From NCBI GenBank assembly GCA_963931615.1, contig OZ007032.1:2232001-2296000 (forward strand): a stretch of 64,000 bases of DNA. Direction: 5' to 3'. The position numbers and the translations under genes were made by a program. The notes below the pieces were generated by a model. It ran no database searches and was not told where the DNA came from. It saw only the letters and a program-made list of their open reading frames with translations. Positions 16,188 to 24,975 of this stretch are shown piece after piece (positions within the stretch are counted from its first letter, which is position 1; the number at the start of each line of letters is the position of its first letter). The stretch is from Coprenecus sp902388455. GTDB taxonomy: Bacteria > Bacteroidota > Bacteroidia > Bacteroidales > UBA932.

Positions 16188-17321
16188 TCAATATTTGTAA
16201 TGGTATAAATTATAGTCCCCGTCAAATCCCCAGATATCCCGGGTCTCAGGGTCAATATCAAATCTCATGAGCACCCGGTCTGTCCGGATTTCCTCCAGCG
16301 GCACTCCGTCACTGTCCAGGACCATGATACGGCTGCCCGCAGCAGGCTCTTCCACAACTGCATCTTCCGGCACAGCAGACATTCTCTCTCCTGTAAAAAG
16401 TGCATACAGCCGCCCCTCATGACTCCTCAAAGTCGAATAGAGAGACCTGACATCCTCTCCCCAGCCAACCATAGAACCGTACATAACGACATCCCCGTAC
16501 TGCGTCGCATTGTTCTCATTGACGCTGAACTCCTGCATATATTCATCCGGTCCCCAGGTGTTGGAAAGCAGAGTGCCGTCCATGGAGTAGATGCTGACCA
16601 ACGGCTCGTAATAATGGGCGACGGCCAGACGGTCCGCTTCCGGGATATATGCCAGAGAACCTTCAAATACAGACGAATAGGCCGGACCGGGCAGACCGGC
16701 AGTGCCCTCCAGAGCAGGCCACTCACCCATGCCCTGCGGATTGTTGAACGTACTGTCATACACCACAAATCGGCTTACATCATCAGTTATGCCTTCCGGT
16801 GCCGTGTATATCCTGCCTTCAGCCATGACTACATCCTTCACGTGGCCCTGACTGAAACGGTCCTCGAAAGTCACGCTGCGCGAAGGCAGACCGTTGCCCG
16901 AAAGCACATCGCTCATGCGGTACACATTGATGCGGCCCAGCTGCATGTCATGGGCCCAGAAATATTCCCCGTCCTCAGAGACACCGGCACAGAACGTATT
17001 GACCGCCTCTCCGGGACCGCGTCCGACATGCTGAACCTTAGCGACGGTCTCTCCTGAACGGAGATCCACTATATGAATGAAATGATCACTGAACTGCCGG
17101 ACTATCAGCAGCACCGAATCCACCATCAGCACATCCGTAGCCCCGAAAGCCAGCGTCCCGTCCATCCCGTGCGGCACCTCCACGGCCTCCGTCACCGGCA
17201 CGTCATAGTCCGTCATATCGATATACTCCCCCTCTATCGGTCCCTTCTGCGCACACCCTCCGGCACACAGAACTCCGGCCGCCAGCACCGCCGCCGACAA
17301 TATCCTGAACATAATCCTCAT
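16188..17321 (-). CDS. 6-bladed beta-propeller lipoprotein
   Basis: From ATG 17321 (MRIMFRILSAA) the protein is 377 residues with a lipoprotein signal peptide and lipobox AGGC. Six beta-blade repeats follow, each a four-stranded unit with turns such as HIVDLRSGETVAKVQHVGRG and SIYSMDGTLLSNTWGPDEYM. This matches the BF3164-like/6-bladed beta-propeller lipoproteins abundant in Bacteroidales, whose ligand is not known. The start at 17336 is less likely because the -7 box at 17344-17351 would place transcription initiation only about 5 nt before it. It leads an operon with two small secreted proteins and the sulfatase. Confidence 0.75.
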   Translation of the reverse strand: MRIMFRILSAAVLAAGVLCAGGCAQKGPIEGEYIDMTDYDVPVTEAVEVPHGMDGTLAFGATDVLMVDSVLLIVRQFSDHFIHIVDLRSGETVAKVQHVGRGPGEAVNTFCAGVSEDGEYFWAHDMQLGRINVYRMSDVLSGNGLPSRSVTFEDRFSQGHVKDVVMAEGRIYTAPEGITDDVSRFVVYDSTFNNPQGMGEWPALEGTAGLPGPAYSSVFEGSLAYIPEADRLAVAHYYEPLVSIYSMDGTLLSNTWGPDEYMQEFSVNENNATQYGDVVMYGSMVGWGEDVRSLYSTLRSHEGRLYALFTGERMSAVPEDAVVEEPAAGSRIMVLDSDGVPLEEIRTDRVLMRFDIDPETRDIWGFDGDYNLYHYKY

Positions 17322-17343
17322 ATACGGTTTTTCCATTTACCTA

Positions 17344-17351
17344 CAAATATA
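17344..17351 (-). promoter_or_regulatory. -7 promoter box for the propeller-sulfatase operon
   Basis: The minus strand reads TATATTTG, an exact match, about 23 bp upstream of the preferred start at 17321. Confidence 0.55.
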
Positions 17352-17435
17352 CGGTTTCTCTACATTACTCCAATAAAAATCCCCGCAGGGAGAAAATTTC
17401 CTGCGGGGACCTGTATGCGATGCGGCTATGCGCGG

Positions 17436-19109
17436 TTAGTCCTTGGTGGCGTTCTCCAGCTTCTTCATGATGGAGAAAATGAAGACGGCGGAGATGACGC
17501 AGAGGGCGATGAGGATGAACCACAGTACCCAGAGAGGCAGACCACCCCAGAGCATACCGATGATGGACACCATGTAGTTGCCGATGGCGGTGGCCACGAA
17601 CCAGAGACCCATCATCATGCCCTTGTACTTGGGAGGAGCGACCTTCGACACGAAGGAGATACCCATCGGGGAGAGGAAAAGCTCGGCAAATGTCAGCACG
17701 AGATAGGTGGATATCAGCACATTGGGAGTAACACGCTGGAATGTCGCGCCTTCCTTCAGGGCATCCGGGGTAGGCAGGCCGAGGGAGCCGAAGACCATGA
17801 TCAGGAAGCCGAGGGCGGCGATGAACATACCGATACCGATCTTGCGGGGTGCGGAAGGCTCCTTGCCCTTGGCGGCGAGGGCTCCGAATACGGCCATGGA
17901 TACAGGGGTCAGGGCCACTACGAAGAAGGGATTGAACTGCTGGAATATCTGGGGCAGCAGGGTCACGGGCTTGTCACCGAGGGAGCGGTAGCTGAAGATC
18001 AGGGCCACGATGGAGGCCAGTGTCACCAGGCCGGCAATGAGCTTGCTGCGCTTCTTCTCGGATTGGAAGATGGCGAAGGCTCCGTACACAGCGATGATGA
18101 TCAGCACGAGGTTCAGCACATTGGCCAGAATCCTCGACAGGCCGGTCATCTCGGTAGCCGTGTAGTCACGGGCGAAGAAGGTCAGGGTAAGACCGTTCTG
18201 CTGGAAGGCCATCCAGAAGAAAATGACCACTGCGAACACGAGCAGCAGGGCGGTGATACGGGACTTGGTCTGCTCCTTGGTGAGCTCGACGACGGGCTGG
18301 GTGCTCTTGGCCTCGAGCTCGCGCTGTGTGACGTCGGCATGCTTGAAGCTCTTGCGGAAGCCGAAGTAGATCAGGATAGAGAGTACCAGCGACACGCAGG
18401 CCACGGCGAAGCCCCAGTGATAGGCTCCGGCGAGCACATCGATGTAATGGCGGGAGAACTCGGTAAGATCACCGGTTGCACCCTGAGCGGCAGCCAAAGT
18501 CTCGAAACGGCTGAGCGCATCGGGAGCCATCGAGGAAGCGCCGGCCAGGTACTGGTTGGCTAAGGCGGGAATCTCTCCGTTGTAGGTCAGGCCCTCGCGG
18601 GCAAGGCAGAACTCAGTGATCTTGGTAGCCGCCGTGGGAGCGAAGAGCGAGCCGATGTTGATGGCCATGTAGAACAGCGAGAAGGCAGCATCCCTCTTCG
18701 AAGAGTACTTGGGGTCATCGTAAAGGTTGCCTACCATCACCTGCAGGTTGCCCTTGAACAGGCCGGTACCCACCGCGATGAGCAGCAGGGAGCCGAACAT
18801 GGCTATCTTGCCCACTATGTCTCCTCCGGTCGGGATGGCCAGGCAGAAATAGCCCGCGAACATGACGATGATACCGGCAACAACCATCTTGCCGTAGCCG
18901 AACTTGTCGGCGAGTATGCCTCCGATGAACGGCATGAAATATACCGCCGCCAGAAAGCCCGCGTAGATGTTGGAGGTCACTGCCTCCGAAAAACCGAACT
19001 TCGCCTGCAGGAACAGGGTGAAGATCGCAAGCATCGTGTAATAGCCGAAGCGCTCGCCCGTGTTGGCAAGGGCGAGCGCGTACAGGCCTTTGGGTTGACC
19101 TTTGAACAT
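17436..19109 (-). CDS. POT/PTR-family proton-dependent oligopeptide transporter
   Basis: This 557-residue membrane protein has about 12-14 hydrophobic helices. It has the start TGERFGYYTML, corresponding to the ExxER region although the first Glu is replaced, and the PTR signature FYMAINIGSLFAP near residue 150. POT transporters couple proton entry to uptake of di- and tripeptides across the cytoplasmic membrane. A Lys/Glu-rich cytoplasmic loop (ELEAKSTQPVVELTKEQTKS, about 265-285) splits the two helix bundles. It is the second of two tandem paralogues, 16 bp after the first, which suggests duplication followed by divergence of substrate range. Confidence 0.92.
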   Translation of the reverse strand: MFKGQPKGLYALALANTGERFGYYTMLAIFTLFLQAKFGFSEAVTSNIYAGFLAAVYFMPFIGGILADKFGYGKMVVAGIIVMFAGYFCLAIPTGGDIVGKIAMFGSLLLIAVGTGLFKGNLQVMVGNLYDDPKYSSKRDAAFSLFYMAINIGSLFAPTAATKITEFCLAREGLTYNGEIPALANQYLAGASSMAPDALSRFETLAAAQGATGDLTEFSRHYIDVLAGAYHWGFAVACVSLVLSILIYFGFRKSFKHADVTQRELEAKSTQPVVELTKEQTKSRITALLLVFAVVIFFWMAFQQNGLTLTFFARDYTATEMTGLSRILANVLNLVLIIIAVYGAFAIFQSEKKRSKLIAGLVTLASIVALIFSYRSLGDKPVTLLPQIFQQFNPFFVVALTPVSMAVFGALAAKGKEPSAPRKIGIGMFIAALGFLIMVFGSLGLPTPDALKEGATFQRVTPNVLISTYLVLTFAELFLSPMGISFVSKVAPPKYKGMMMGLWFVATAIGNYMVSIIGMLWGGLPLWVLWFILIALCVISAVFIFSIMKKLENATKD

Positions 19110-19125
19110 ATTTTAATCAGTAAAA

Positions 19126-20670
19126 TTATTCTTTACCCATAGTGATTCTCTCGAGCCATTTCACCATGCCGAGCATCACTCCCATGGAGATGAGGCATAT
19201 AACCATGAACACCAGCCAGCACATCCACTGATGGCTGAAGCTGTTGTACATCAGAGGGCCGATCCAGATGAGAAGGTTGCCGACCGCTGTAGCTCCGAGC
19301 CAGAGGCCCTGGCAGATACCCTGCAGGTTCTTGGGAGCGACCTTGGACACAAATGACAGTCCGAGGGGCGAGATGAAGAGCTCAGCTACGGTGAGGAAGA
19401 AGTATGTGACGATCAGCACCCACGGTCCGGCTTTCACGGCATTCTGAGCGGCTACGTCCCAGCTTCTGAACTCCTCGCCCGAAGGATAGCCCATGATAGC
19501 GGCGAATATGGTGAGGAACAGATAAGCGATACCTGCGATGAGCATACCGATGGCGATCTTCCTCGGGGTGGAGATATCCTTGCCTCTTCTCTTTCTGAGA
19601 GCGGAGAATACCCACATCACGATAGGAGTGAGGGTGATCACGAAGAACGGGTTCACAGCCTGCCAGATCTCGGGAGCGATGGACTCGGTGGTCACGAAGT
19701 CACGGGCAAACACTGATAGGGACTGACCGTTCTGATGGAACGAGAACCAGAAGAAGATGGCGATGCCGAGCACTGCGAACAGAGCGTAGAGTCTCTGCTT
19801 GATCTCCTTGGCCATAGCCAGCTTCTCTTCCTGAGTGTACTGCTCCACGACCTTGGCCTCCTTCTTGGCGGGGTTGGGCATATTCTTCTTAGTGAACACG
19901 AAGATGAGCAGGGATATCAGCATGGCGGCAACCGATGCGAAGAACGAGTAGTGCACGCCTGTATTGAATACGTCGAGATAGGTCTGGGAGAATGTCATCA
20001 GGTCACCGACAGGAGCACCGTTCTGCATCACGCTGGCTGCGAGTTCCTGGAACTTGGTGAGCTGCTCGGGATCGAGGCTGCCGCCTGCATTGATGTAGTC
20101 ATGGCAGAGCTCAGGCAGACCTGCGTTGTAGGTCATGTTGTTGACACCCAGCCACCAGCTTCTGAGCAGGGGGGCGATGAAGGGAGCCACGAGACCTCCG
20201 ATGTTGATGAACACGTAGAAAATCTGGAAACCGGAATCCCTCTTGTCAGAATACTTGGGATCGTCGTACATCTGACCTACGATGGCCTGGAGGTTTCCTT
20301 TGAAAAGGCCGTTACCGAATGCAATCAGCAGCAGGGCGCCGCAGGTGAAAGGCAGCAGCCAGCCGGTATTCTCAGGTGTGGCGAGAATAGGGATGGACAG
20401 GAGAGCGTATCCTGCAGCCATCGTCACCAGACCGGACATGATGGTAGCCTTGTAATTCTGGGTCTTGTCCGCGATATAACCGCCGATAAGGCTCAGCACA
20501 TATATCAGCGCATAGAATACAGCATAGATTACACCGCTGGTCTCGTCGCTAAGTCCGAATTTGGAGCACAGGAAGAGCAGCAGCACGGCATTCATGATGT
20601 AATAGCCGAATCTCTCACCCATGTTGCTCAGGGCAGCGGCCAGCAGGCCTTTGGGATGGTTCTTGAACAT
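19126..20670 (-). CDS. POT/PTR-family proton-dependent oligopeptide transporter, first of a tandem pair
   Basis: The 514-residue protein is a paralogue of the neighbouring POT transporter. It shares the N-terminal MGERFGYYIMNAVLL, a PTR signature FYVFINIGGLVAP, and the charged loop (KKEAKVVEQYTQEEKLAMAK, about 270-290). It is about 40 residues shorter, mainly by loss of helices between the two bundles. A -7 box lies 53 bp upstream, and the second transporter follows after 16 bp, so one transcript is expected. Uptake of short peptides across the inner membrane is the known family role. Confidence 0.92.
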   Translation of the reverse strand: MFKNHPKGLLAAALSNMGERFGYYIMNAVLLLFLCSKFGLSDETSGVIYAVFYALIYVLSLIGGYIADKTQNYKATIMSGLVTMAAGYALLSIPILATPENTGWLLPFTCGALLLIAFGNGLFKGNLQAIVGQMYDDPKYSDKRDSGFQIFYVFINIGGLVAPFIAPLLRSWWLGVNNMTYNAGLPELCHDYINAGGSLDPEQLTKFQELAASVMQNGAPVGDLMTFSQTYLDVFNTGVHYSFFASVAAMLISLLIFVFTKKNMPNPAKKEAKVVEQYTQEEKLAMAKEIKQRLYALFAVLGIAIFFWFSFHQNGQSLSVFARDFVTTESIAPEIWQAVNPFFVITLTPIVMWVFSALRKRRGKDISTPRKIAIGMLIAGIAYLFLTIFAAIMGYPSGEEFRSWDVAAQNAVKAGPWVLIVTYFFLTVAELFISPLGLSFVSKVAPKNLQGICQGLWLGATAVGNLLIWIGPLMYNSFSHQWMCWLVFMVICLISMGVMLGMVKWLERITMGKE

Positions 20671-20722
20671 AACAGTTAATTAGTTTTATAAGTGAATATT
20701 AAGTTAGTTTTCATACATCGGG

Positions 20723-20730
20723 CAAATATA
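20723..20730 (-). promoter_or_regulatory. -7 promoter box for the tandem POT operon
   Basis: The minus strand reads TATATTTG, giving a leader of about 50 nt before ATG 20670. Confidence 0.5.
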
Positions 20731-20747
20731 CGCAATTTTTAAAACTT

Positions 20748-21962
20748 TCAGAATATATTCATGATATAGATAATTCCAAGCGTCACCCTGTGTTCCTGTC
20801 TGGAAGCGACTCCCAGCAGATGACCGCCGCCCGTAGGACGGGCATCGTAAAAATTGTAGTGCAGGAAGAAGCGGAAATCCCGGCTCCTGGTAGGCATATA
20901 CTCCAGGCACGCCTGCCCGTTCCAGCTGGCGCGGAGTATCCCTGCAGGCACATCTCCGTAAGGACGGTAAAGCCCGCCGTACTCCCTCGAGCCCTTGAAA
21001 TACATTGAGAAAGAAGGACACAGGAACAGGTGCAGATAGGCGATGGCGGACATGTAGTTCACGTCCTCAAGGGTACGGTAGTCCCCGTCCGGACCGGTAG
21101 GAGCGGAAGAGCTGAGCACTCCGTTGATATCCAGTCCCTGCCGGGAATAGATCAGGTCGAGGTACACTCCCCATTTTTCCCTGCGGTAGGACTGTCCCAT
21201 AGCAAAGATCCAGACATCCCGGCCCACCGCCTGTGTACCGTAGGAGGCCGACCAGCGGAATTCCAGCGCATCGTCCAGGAAATTGCCGTTCCAGTTCAGG
21301 GTATATAAAAAAGGTGCACGGGAACTCTCAATCCCGTCCGGCAGTCCGCCGTGATAGAACTCATCATCCCAGAAGCCCCTGATATTGGACACCTGCAGGG
21401 CCAGGTCCTGTGTCGGAGTGATGTGCCAGGTGCCCATGACTCCCATCTGATAGCAGGGCAGACTGCCGCCTATGTCGCTGAACTGCACGACATAAACCGG
21501 TGCAGCCCAGAACTCCTGTCCTCCGAGGGCGAAGACCTGCTTGCCGAAAGTCAGGGAAAAATGCTGCCGCGGTGTCCACGTCATGTAGGCATAATCAATG
21601 GATTCCAAAAGGTTGTCAAAGGTATTGGAACGGAAATTGGCATTGAAGCTCTGGCGGAAATGATAGTAGAACTCCCGGTTGCGGCCGAATGTTCCCTCGA
21701 GGTTCCACCGGAAATTGTCCATGCGGAACCGCGCTGAGGTCTCTCCTCCCCGCGGCATCTCGGTACGGAATGAGCCGCGCATTTGAAATGCCATGTCGTG
21801 ATGGGACAAAAAACCGTCATCCACAACTCCGTCCAGGAGAGTGTCGGTCAGGGACCATCCGCGTTTCGGTTCATAGCCAGCCGTTCCCGCAGTATCTACG
21901 GCCGCCGCACAAAGGGTAAAGGCAACGGTGAGAGCCAGCAGGACAAGGATAATTTTTCTCAT
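20748..21962 (-). CDS. Outer-membrane beta-barrel (porin-like) protein
   Basis: The 404-residue protein has a signal peptide (about 1-20, ending CAAA). Its long mature part is made of alternating aromatic-rich strands (FRWNLEGTFGRNREFYYHF, FSLTFGKQVFALGGQEFWA, ALEFRWSASYG) separated by short polar turns. It ends in a strand with a C-terminal aromatic residue (TLGIIYIMNIF), the signal for barrel assembly. The pattern resembles phosphate-selective-porin-type proteins, but I cannot name the substrate. It follows the GH5 fusion gene by 23 bp and is probably cotranscribed with it. Confidence 0.75.
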   Translation of the reverse strand: MRKIILVLLALTVAFTLCAAAVDTAGTAGYEPKRGWSLTDTLLDGVVDDGFLSHHDMAFQMRGSFRTEMPRGGETSARFRMDNFRWNLEGTFGRNREFYYHFRQSFNANFRSNTFDNLLESIDYAYMTWTPRQHFSLTFGKQVFALGGQEFWAAPVYVVQFSDIGGSLPCYQMGVMGTWHITPTQDLALQVSNIRGFWDDEFYHGGLPDGIESSRAPFLYTLNWNGNFLDDALEFRWSASYGTQAVGRDVWIFAMGQSYRREKWGVYLDLIYSRQGLDINGVLSSSAPTGPDGDYRTLEDVNYMSAIAYLHLFLCPSFSMYFKGSREYGGLYRPYGDVPAGILRASWNGQACLEYMPTRSRDFRFFLHYNFYDARPTGGGHLLGVASRQEHRVTLGIIYIMNIF

Positions 21963-21985
21963 AGATTTCAGGAATTATTTACAAC

Positions 21986-23830
21986 TCATTCGATATTTTC
22001 AACGGAACGGGCATAGTAACGGACTATTCTCACTGTCGAGGTATCGGAGGCGAAAACCGAATACAGCCCCTGTTCCTCCTGGGCGGGATCTCCGGTGTAG
22101 TCGTCCCCGGGCTGCCACATCAGGTGGTCCTCGGAAGGCTCGGCGAGGCCTCCCCATCCCCAGAAATTGAATCCGGCCAGGAGTCCTCCTCCGGCAGCCT
22201 CGTCCACTATCTCCGAGAGCATGGCGTCATAGTACACGTCGCGCATGCTGACGGAGGTACTGCGGGAAAATCCCACGCTGTCCCTCGGGAAGCCGAACTC
22301 CTCGACCACCAGGGGCTTGCCCATGCGGCGGGCTATCTCCAGATGCTCCAGCAGATATTCACGGGAGAGTTCCACGGCAGGCGCCACGTTGCCCGAGGCC
22401 ATGTCCTCCCTGGTAGTCCAGCCCCAGTTGAAGGGCCAGATATGGATGTTCAGATAGTCGATATAGGGCGAGCGGCCTATCTCCTCCCAGAGGCCCAGAT
22501 CCACCTCGCAGCCGTACTTGCCCTCGCTGCCGACGGAGACCATGTGGTTGGGGTCTATGGACTTGATCAGTTCTGCGGTGGATGTGAGCCAGTCGCGGAA
22601 AGCCTCCTTGTTGTCAGCGGCAAATGGCCGGGGCTCGTTGCATATCTGCCACGAGAAGATGGCCGGGTCGTCGCGGTAGGCCTTGCCGGTAACGGTGTTG
22701 GTGCGGGAGATGATATCCATCACGTAGCGGCGGAAGAGAGTCTTCGCTGAGTCCGAGCGGATGAAATCAGCCACATAGTCCACGTATGTATTGTAGCCGG
22801 CCACACGCGGCAGGGGAATGTCCCCGTGACCTGTCCACTGGAGATACTGCGAGTAACCGCCGCTCCACTCCCAGGCATTGTTCAGATAGAGCACTGCCTC
22901 CATATTGCGCTTGCCGAGCTCCACGAGAAAATAGTCGAGGCCGCGGAGCAGGGTGTCGTTGTATTTCCCCGGGGCATACTGGAGCGTAGGCTCCACCTTG
23001 GTGTACACTCCCCTCGGACCATCGGAGCCCACAAGCACGCGCAGGTTGCGCACTCCCATCGAGCAGAGACTGTCCAGCTCACGGGTCAGCCGCTCCCGGT
23101 CGCCTCCGCTGCCCTCCGAGGCAAGGATAGGACCGTACCAGAAATTGGTCCCTACGAAATAATACGGACTGCCGTTCTTGATGAACTGTCCGTTCTCTAT
23201 GCCGATAATATCGGCTCCTCCCCTTCCGGTGCAGGAGATGATAATCAGGGACAATGCTACCGCCGAGGCTACGCAGGAAAGGGAGCCCTTAGGATTGCGG
23301 CGGACCTTCCCGGCCCAGGAACGGGCGCGGTAGGATGCTGTCCAGAGTTTGGAGGCATACCGCCATTTGCGCTGGGTGGAGCGGAATGGGGTGCCGCCCC
23401 TTATTGTCCCCTCAACCACTACTCCGACCACATCGGAGACCGTCGCGCTGATATAGGGAGAGCTGCCGCAGTCGCACCGCAGCAGGAGCAGAGTACCCCA
23501 TACATGGACCGCCCTCAGCAGACGGAGGGAACGGTCCTCTCCGGTACGGACGAGCACCACGTCCCGGCGCCGGACGGTGATACGGTCCTGTGCCGCCGTG
23601 ACATTGCGCCACTTGCGGCCCGGCACGTCACTGTGCGACTCGAAAGCCCGCAGCTCTTCCTCCGAATAACGGTGAGCCCTGTTGAGCCTTACGGGAGCAA
23701 GCAGGACGCTGTCCTGGCCCGGACGGAAAAAAGGACGCATATCCTCCTTCATAACCGTAAGCCGGACAAAAGCGCCGCGGTCAAGCCTGGCCGCAGCCTC
23801 GCTGTAGTCTGATACTGCAACTGCTGACAT
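21986..23830 (-). CDS. S24/S26-like domain fused to a GH5 (GH5_7-type) mannanase
   Basis: The 614-residue protein has three parts. Residues 20-140 resemble the S24/S26 peptidase fold seen in small Bacteroidetes proteins (MKEDMRPFFRPGQDSVLLAP, then RRRDVVLVRT), but the usual catalytic Ser of GxSMxP is Asp here, so it is probably inactive. Residues 184-200 are a hydrophobic stretch ending IIISC, which looks like an internal lipoprotein signal. From residue 213 on is a complete glycoside hydrolase 5 domain: WQICNEPRP with acid/base E399 and VVEEFG with nucleophile E511, close to beta-1,4-mannanases. No ATG sits at the joint, so the fusion is real in this sequence. It could be a type II membrane protein with a periplasmic enzyme. 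Confidence 0.82.
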   Translation of the reverse strand: MSAVAVSDYSEAAARLDRGAFVRLTVMKEDMRPFFRPGQDSVLLAPVRLNRAHRYSEEELRAFESHSDVPGRKWRNVTAAQDRITVRRRDVVLVRTGEDRSLRLLRAVHVWGTLLLLRCDCGSSPYISATVSDVVGVVVEGTIRGGTPFRSTQRKWRYASKLWTASYRARSWAGKVRRNPKGSLSCVASAVALSLIIISCTGRGGADIIGIENGQFIKNGSPYYFVGTNFWYGPILASEGSGGDRERLTRELDSLCSMGVRNLRVLVGSDGPRGVYTKVEPTLQYAPGKYNDTLLRGLDYFLVELGKRNMEAVLYLNNAWEWSGGYSQYLQWTGHGDIPLPRVAGYNTYVDYVADFIRSDSAKTLFRRYVMDIISRTNTVTGKAYRDDPAIFSWQICNEPRPFAADNKEAFRDWLTSTAELIKSIDPNHMVSVGSEGKYGCEVDLGLWEEIGRSPYIDYLNIHIWPFNWGWTTREDMASGNVAPAVELSREYLLEHLEIARRMGKPLVVEEFGFPRDSVGFSRSTSVSMRDVYYDAMLSEIVDEAAGGGLLAGFNFWGWGGLAEPSEDHLMWQPGDDYTGDPAQEEQGLYSVFASDTSTVRIVRYYARSVENIE

Positions 23831-23852
23831 CTTTCCTAACTGTTTCAGTTGG

Positions 23853-24581
23853 TTAATCCTTGAGAGAATACTCGATAGTGGTAACGACCCTCACTACTTT
23901 GATATGGGGAGTGTTCTGATCCCGGTCCGAAATCGAGAACTGACCCTGGGATGCCGAGCGGATCTTGCCGATCCTGCTTTCGGAGTCCTCGGCAAACTTC
24001 TGGGCTGTGGCCCTTGCGTTCTGAGTGGCCTCGGCGACCATTTCCGGCTTTATGTCATTGAGTCCGTTGAAGGAGAATACGGTCTGGAACTGGTAGTCGT
24101 CACCGGCTATCACCACGCCTTTCTTGAGCAGATCACCCTGCCTGCTCATCAGGCTGCGCACCAGGTCTATCTTGTCGGAGGCCACGGTCACCACCGACAC
24201 GGCCTTGTAACGGTTGGGGTCCTCGTTGTTGTAGCCGTATCTCTCGGCCTGAAGGTCGGTCACCGAAGCGGGGGAGACGGTTATCTCGTCCTGGGGGATG
24301 CCGTTGGATGTGAGAAAGTCCACGATGACGGCGTTGGAACGCTCTATCTCGTTGTACAGCGAGCGCAGGTCGTTGCCCGCCAGTCTGTAGGCCAACGGCC
24401 AGATGACCTGGTCCGCCACCACCTCCCTCTCCGAGAGGCCCTTGACCACCACGCTGCGGTCCCTGTCCGCAAACCGTCCGATGCCGGCGTAGATGAACCA
24501 TCCGAGGACTATCAGCCCGAGCATGATGGAACCTCCGCCGACCTCAATCTTTGTCTTGGAAAAAGTGCTGTTTTCTGCCAT
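23853..24581 (-). CDS. SIMPL (DUF541) domain protein
   Basis: This 242-residue protein has one N-terminal membrane helix (about residues 20-36, IMLGLIVLGWFIYAGIG) and then a SIMPL/DUF541 domain. That domain is shown by VVVKGLSEREVVADQVIWPL at its start, the long helix with ERSNAVIVDFLTSNGI, and the closing half ATQNARATAQKFAEDSESRIGKI. Family members sit in the periplasm or on the membrane, and some affect stress tolerance; the precise function is unclear. It heads the operon with the GH5 fusion and the barrel protein, and its promoter is the last chromosomal signal before the ICE. Confidence 0.88.
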   Translation of the reverse strand: MAENSTFSKTKIEVGGGSIMLGLIVLGWFIYAGIGRFADRDRSVVVKGLSEREVVADQVIWPLAYRLAGNDLRSLYNEIERSNAVIVDFLTSNGIPQDEITVSPASVTDLQAERYGYNNEDPNRYKAVSVVTVASDKIDLVRSLMSRQGDLLKKGVVIAGDDYQFQTVFSFNGLNDIKPEMVAEATQNARATAQKFAEDSESRIGKIRSASQGQFSISDRDQNTPHIKVVRVVTTIEYSLKD

Positions 24582-24607
24582 AGTGTTTAAAATTTCAGTA
24601 CATCAGA

Positions 24608-24615
24608 CAAAGATA
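24608..24615 (-). promoter_or_regulatory. -7 promoter box for the SIMPL operon
   Basis: The minus strand reads TATCTTTG 26 bp upstream of ATG 24581. The ICE must therefore begin to the right of roughly 24640 if this promoter is intact. Confidence 0.5.
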
Positions 24616-24961
24616 GTAAAACTCGCCCGATTTCGGATGGATTTAGGAAGAATAATGTAAACTATTGGGCTTTCAGGGAGATACGCAGCATTATTCCGCA
24701 TTTGTAAATGTGTGCTTTGAAGCCGTTTTTTGAATAGTTAAGCGAAAAAATTGCTACCTATCCGTTGCCCATTCCAGTTGTATGGAGTTGTTTGAAAATC
24801 CTTTCTGCTCCGACCGTAAAGAACGCAGTTTCATCATTTTGGCTTAGCGAAGGTACTTATTTTTTTTGAGATATGAAAAATATAGGTTCCGGAAGTCAAT
24901 GGTGATAGCTTTGTCGATGTCTGACGATATTTTACATGCCGATGATTAACTCTGTCTCTGT

Positions 24962-24969
24962 TAATTTTG
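24962..24969 (+). promoter_or_regulatory. -7 promoter box directly before the first integrase
   Basis: TAATTTTG matches TAnnTTTG and is followed by C. The CTnDOT att core is GTAnnTTTGC; here the local sequence is TTAATTTTGC, one base off. This could be a promoter, an att remnant, or both. Confidence 0.35.
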
Positions 24970-24975
24970 CAAACA

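Noticed and set aside
22826..23812. Plus-strand ORF of 328 residues opposite the GH5 fusion
   Set aside because: Shadow frame; the minus strand carries catalytic motifs.
24640..24975. tRNA gene as the integration target
   Set aside because: No cloverleaf-forming sequence or CCA-type end is visible in the boundary region.
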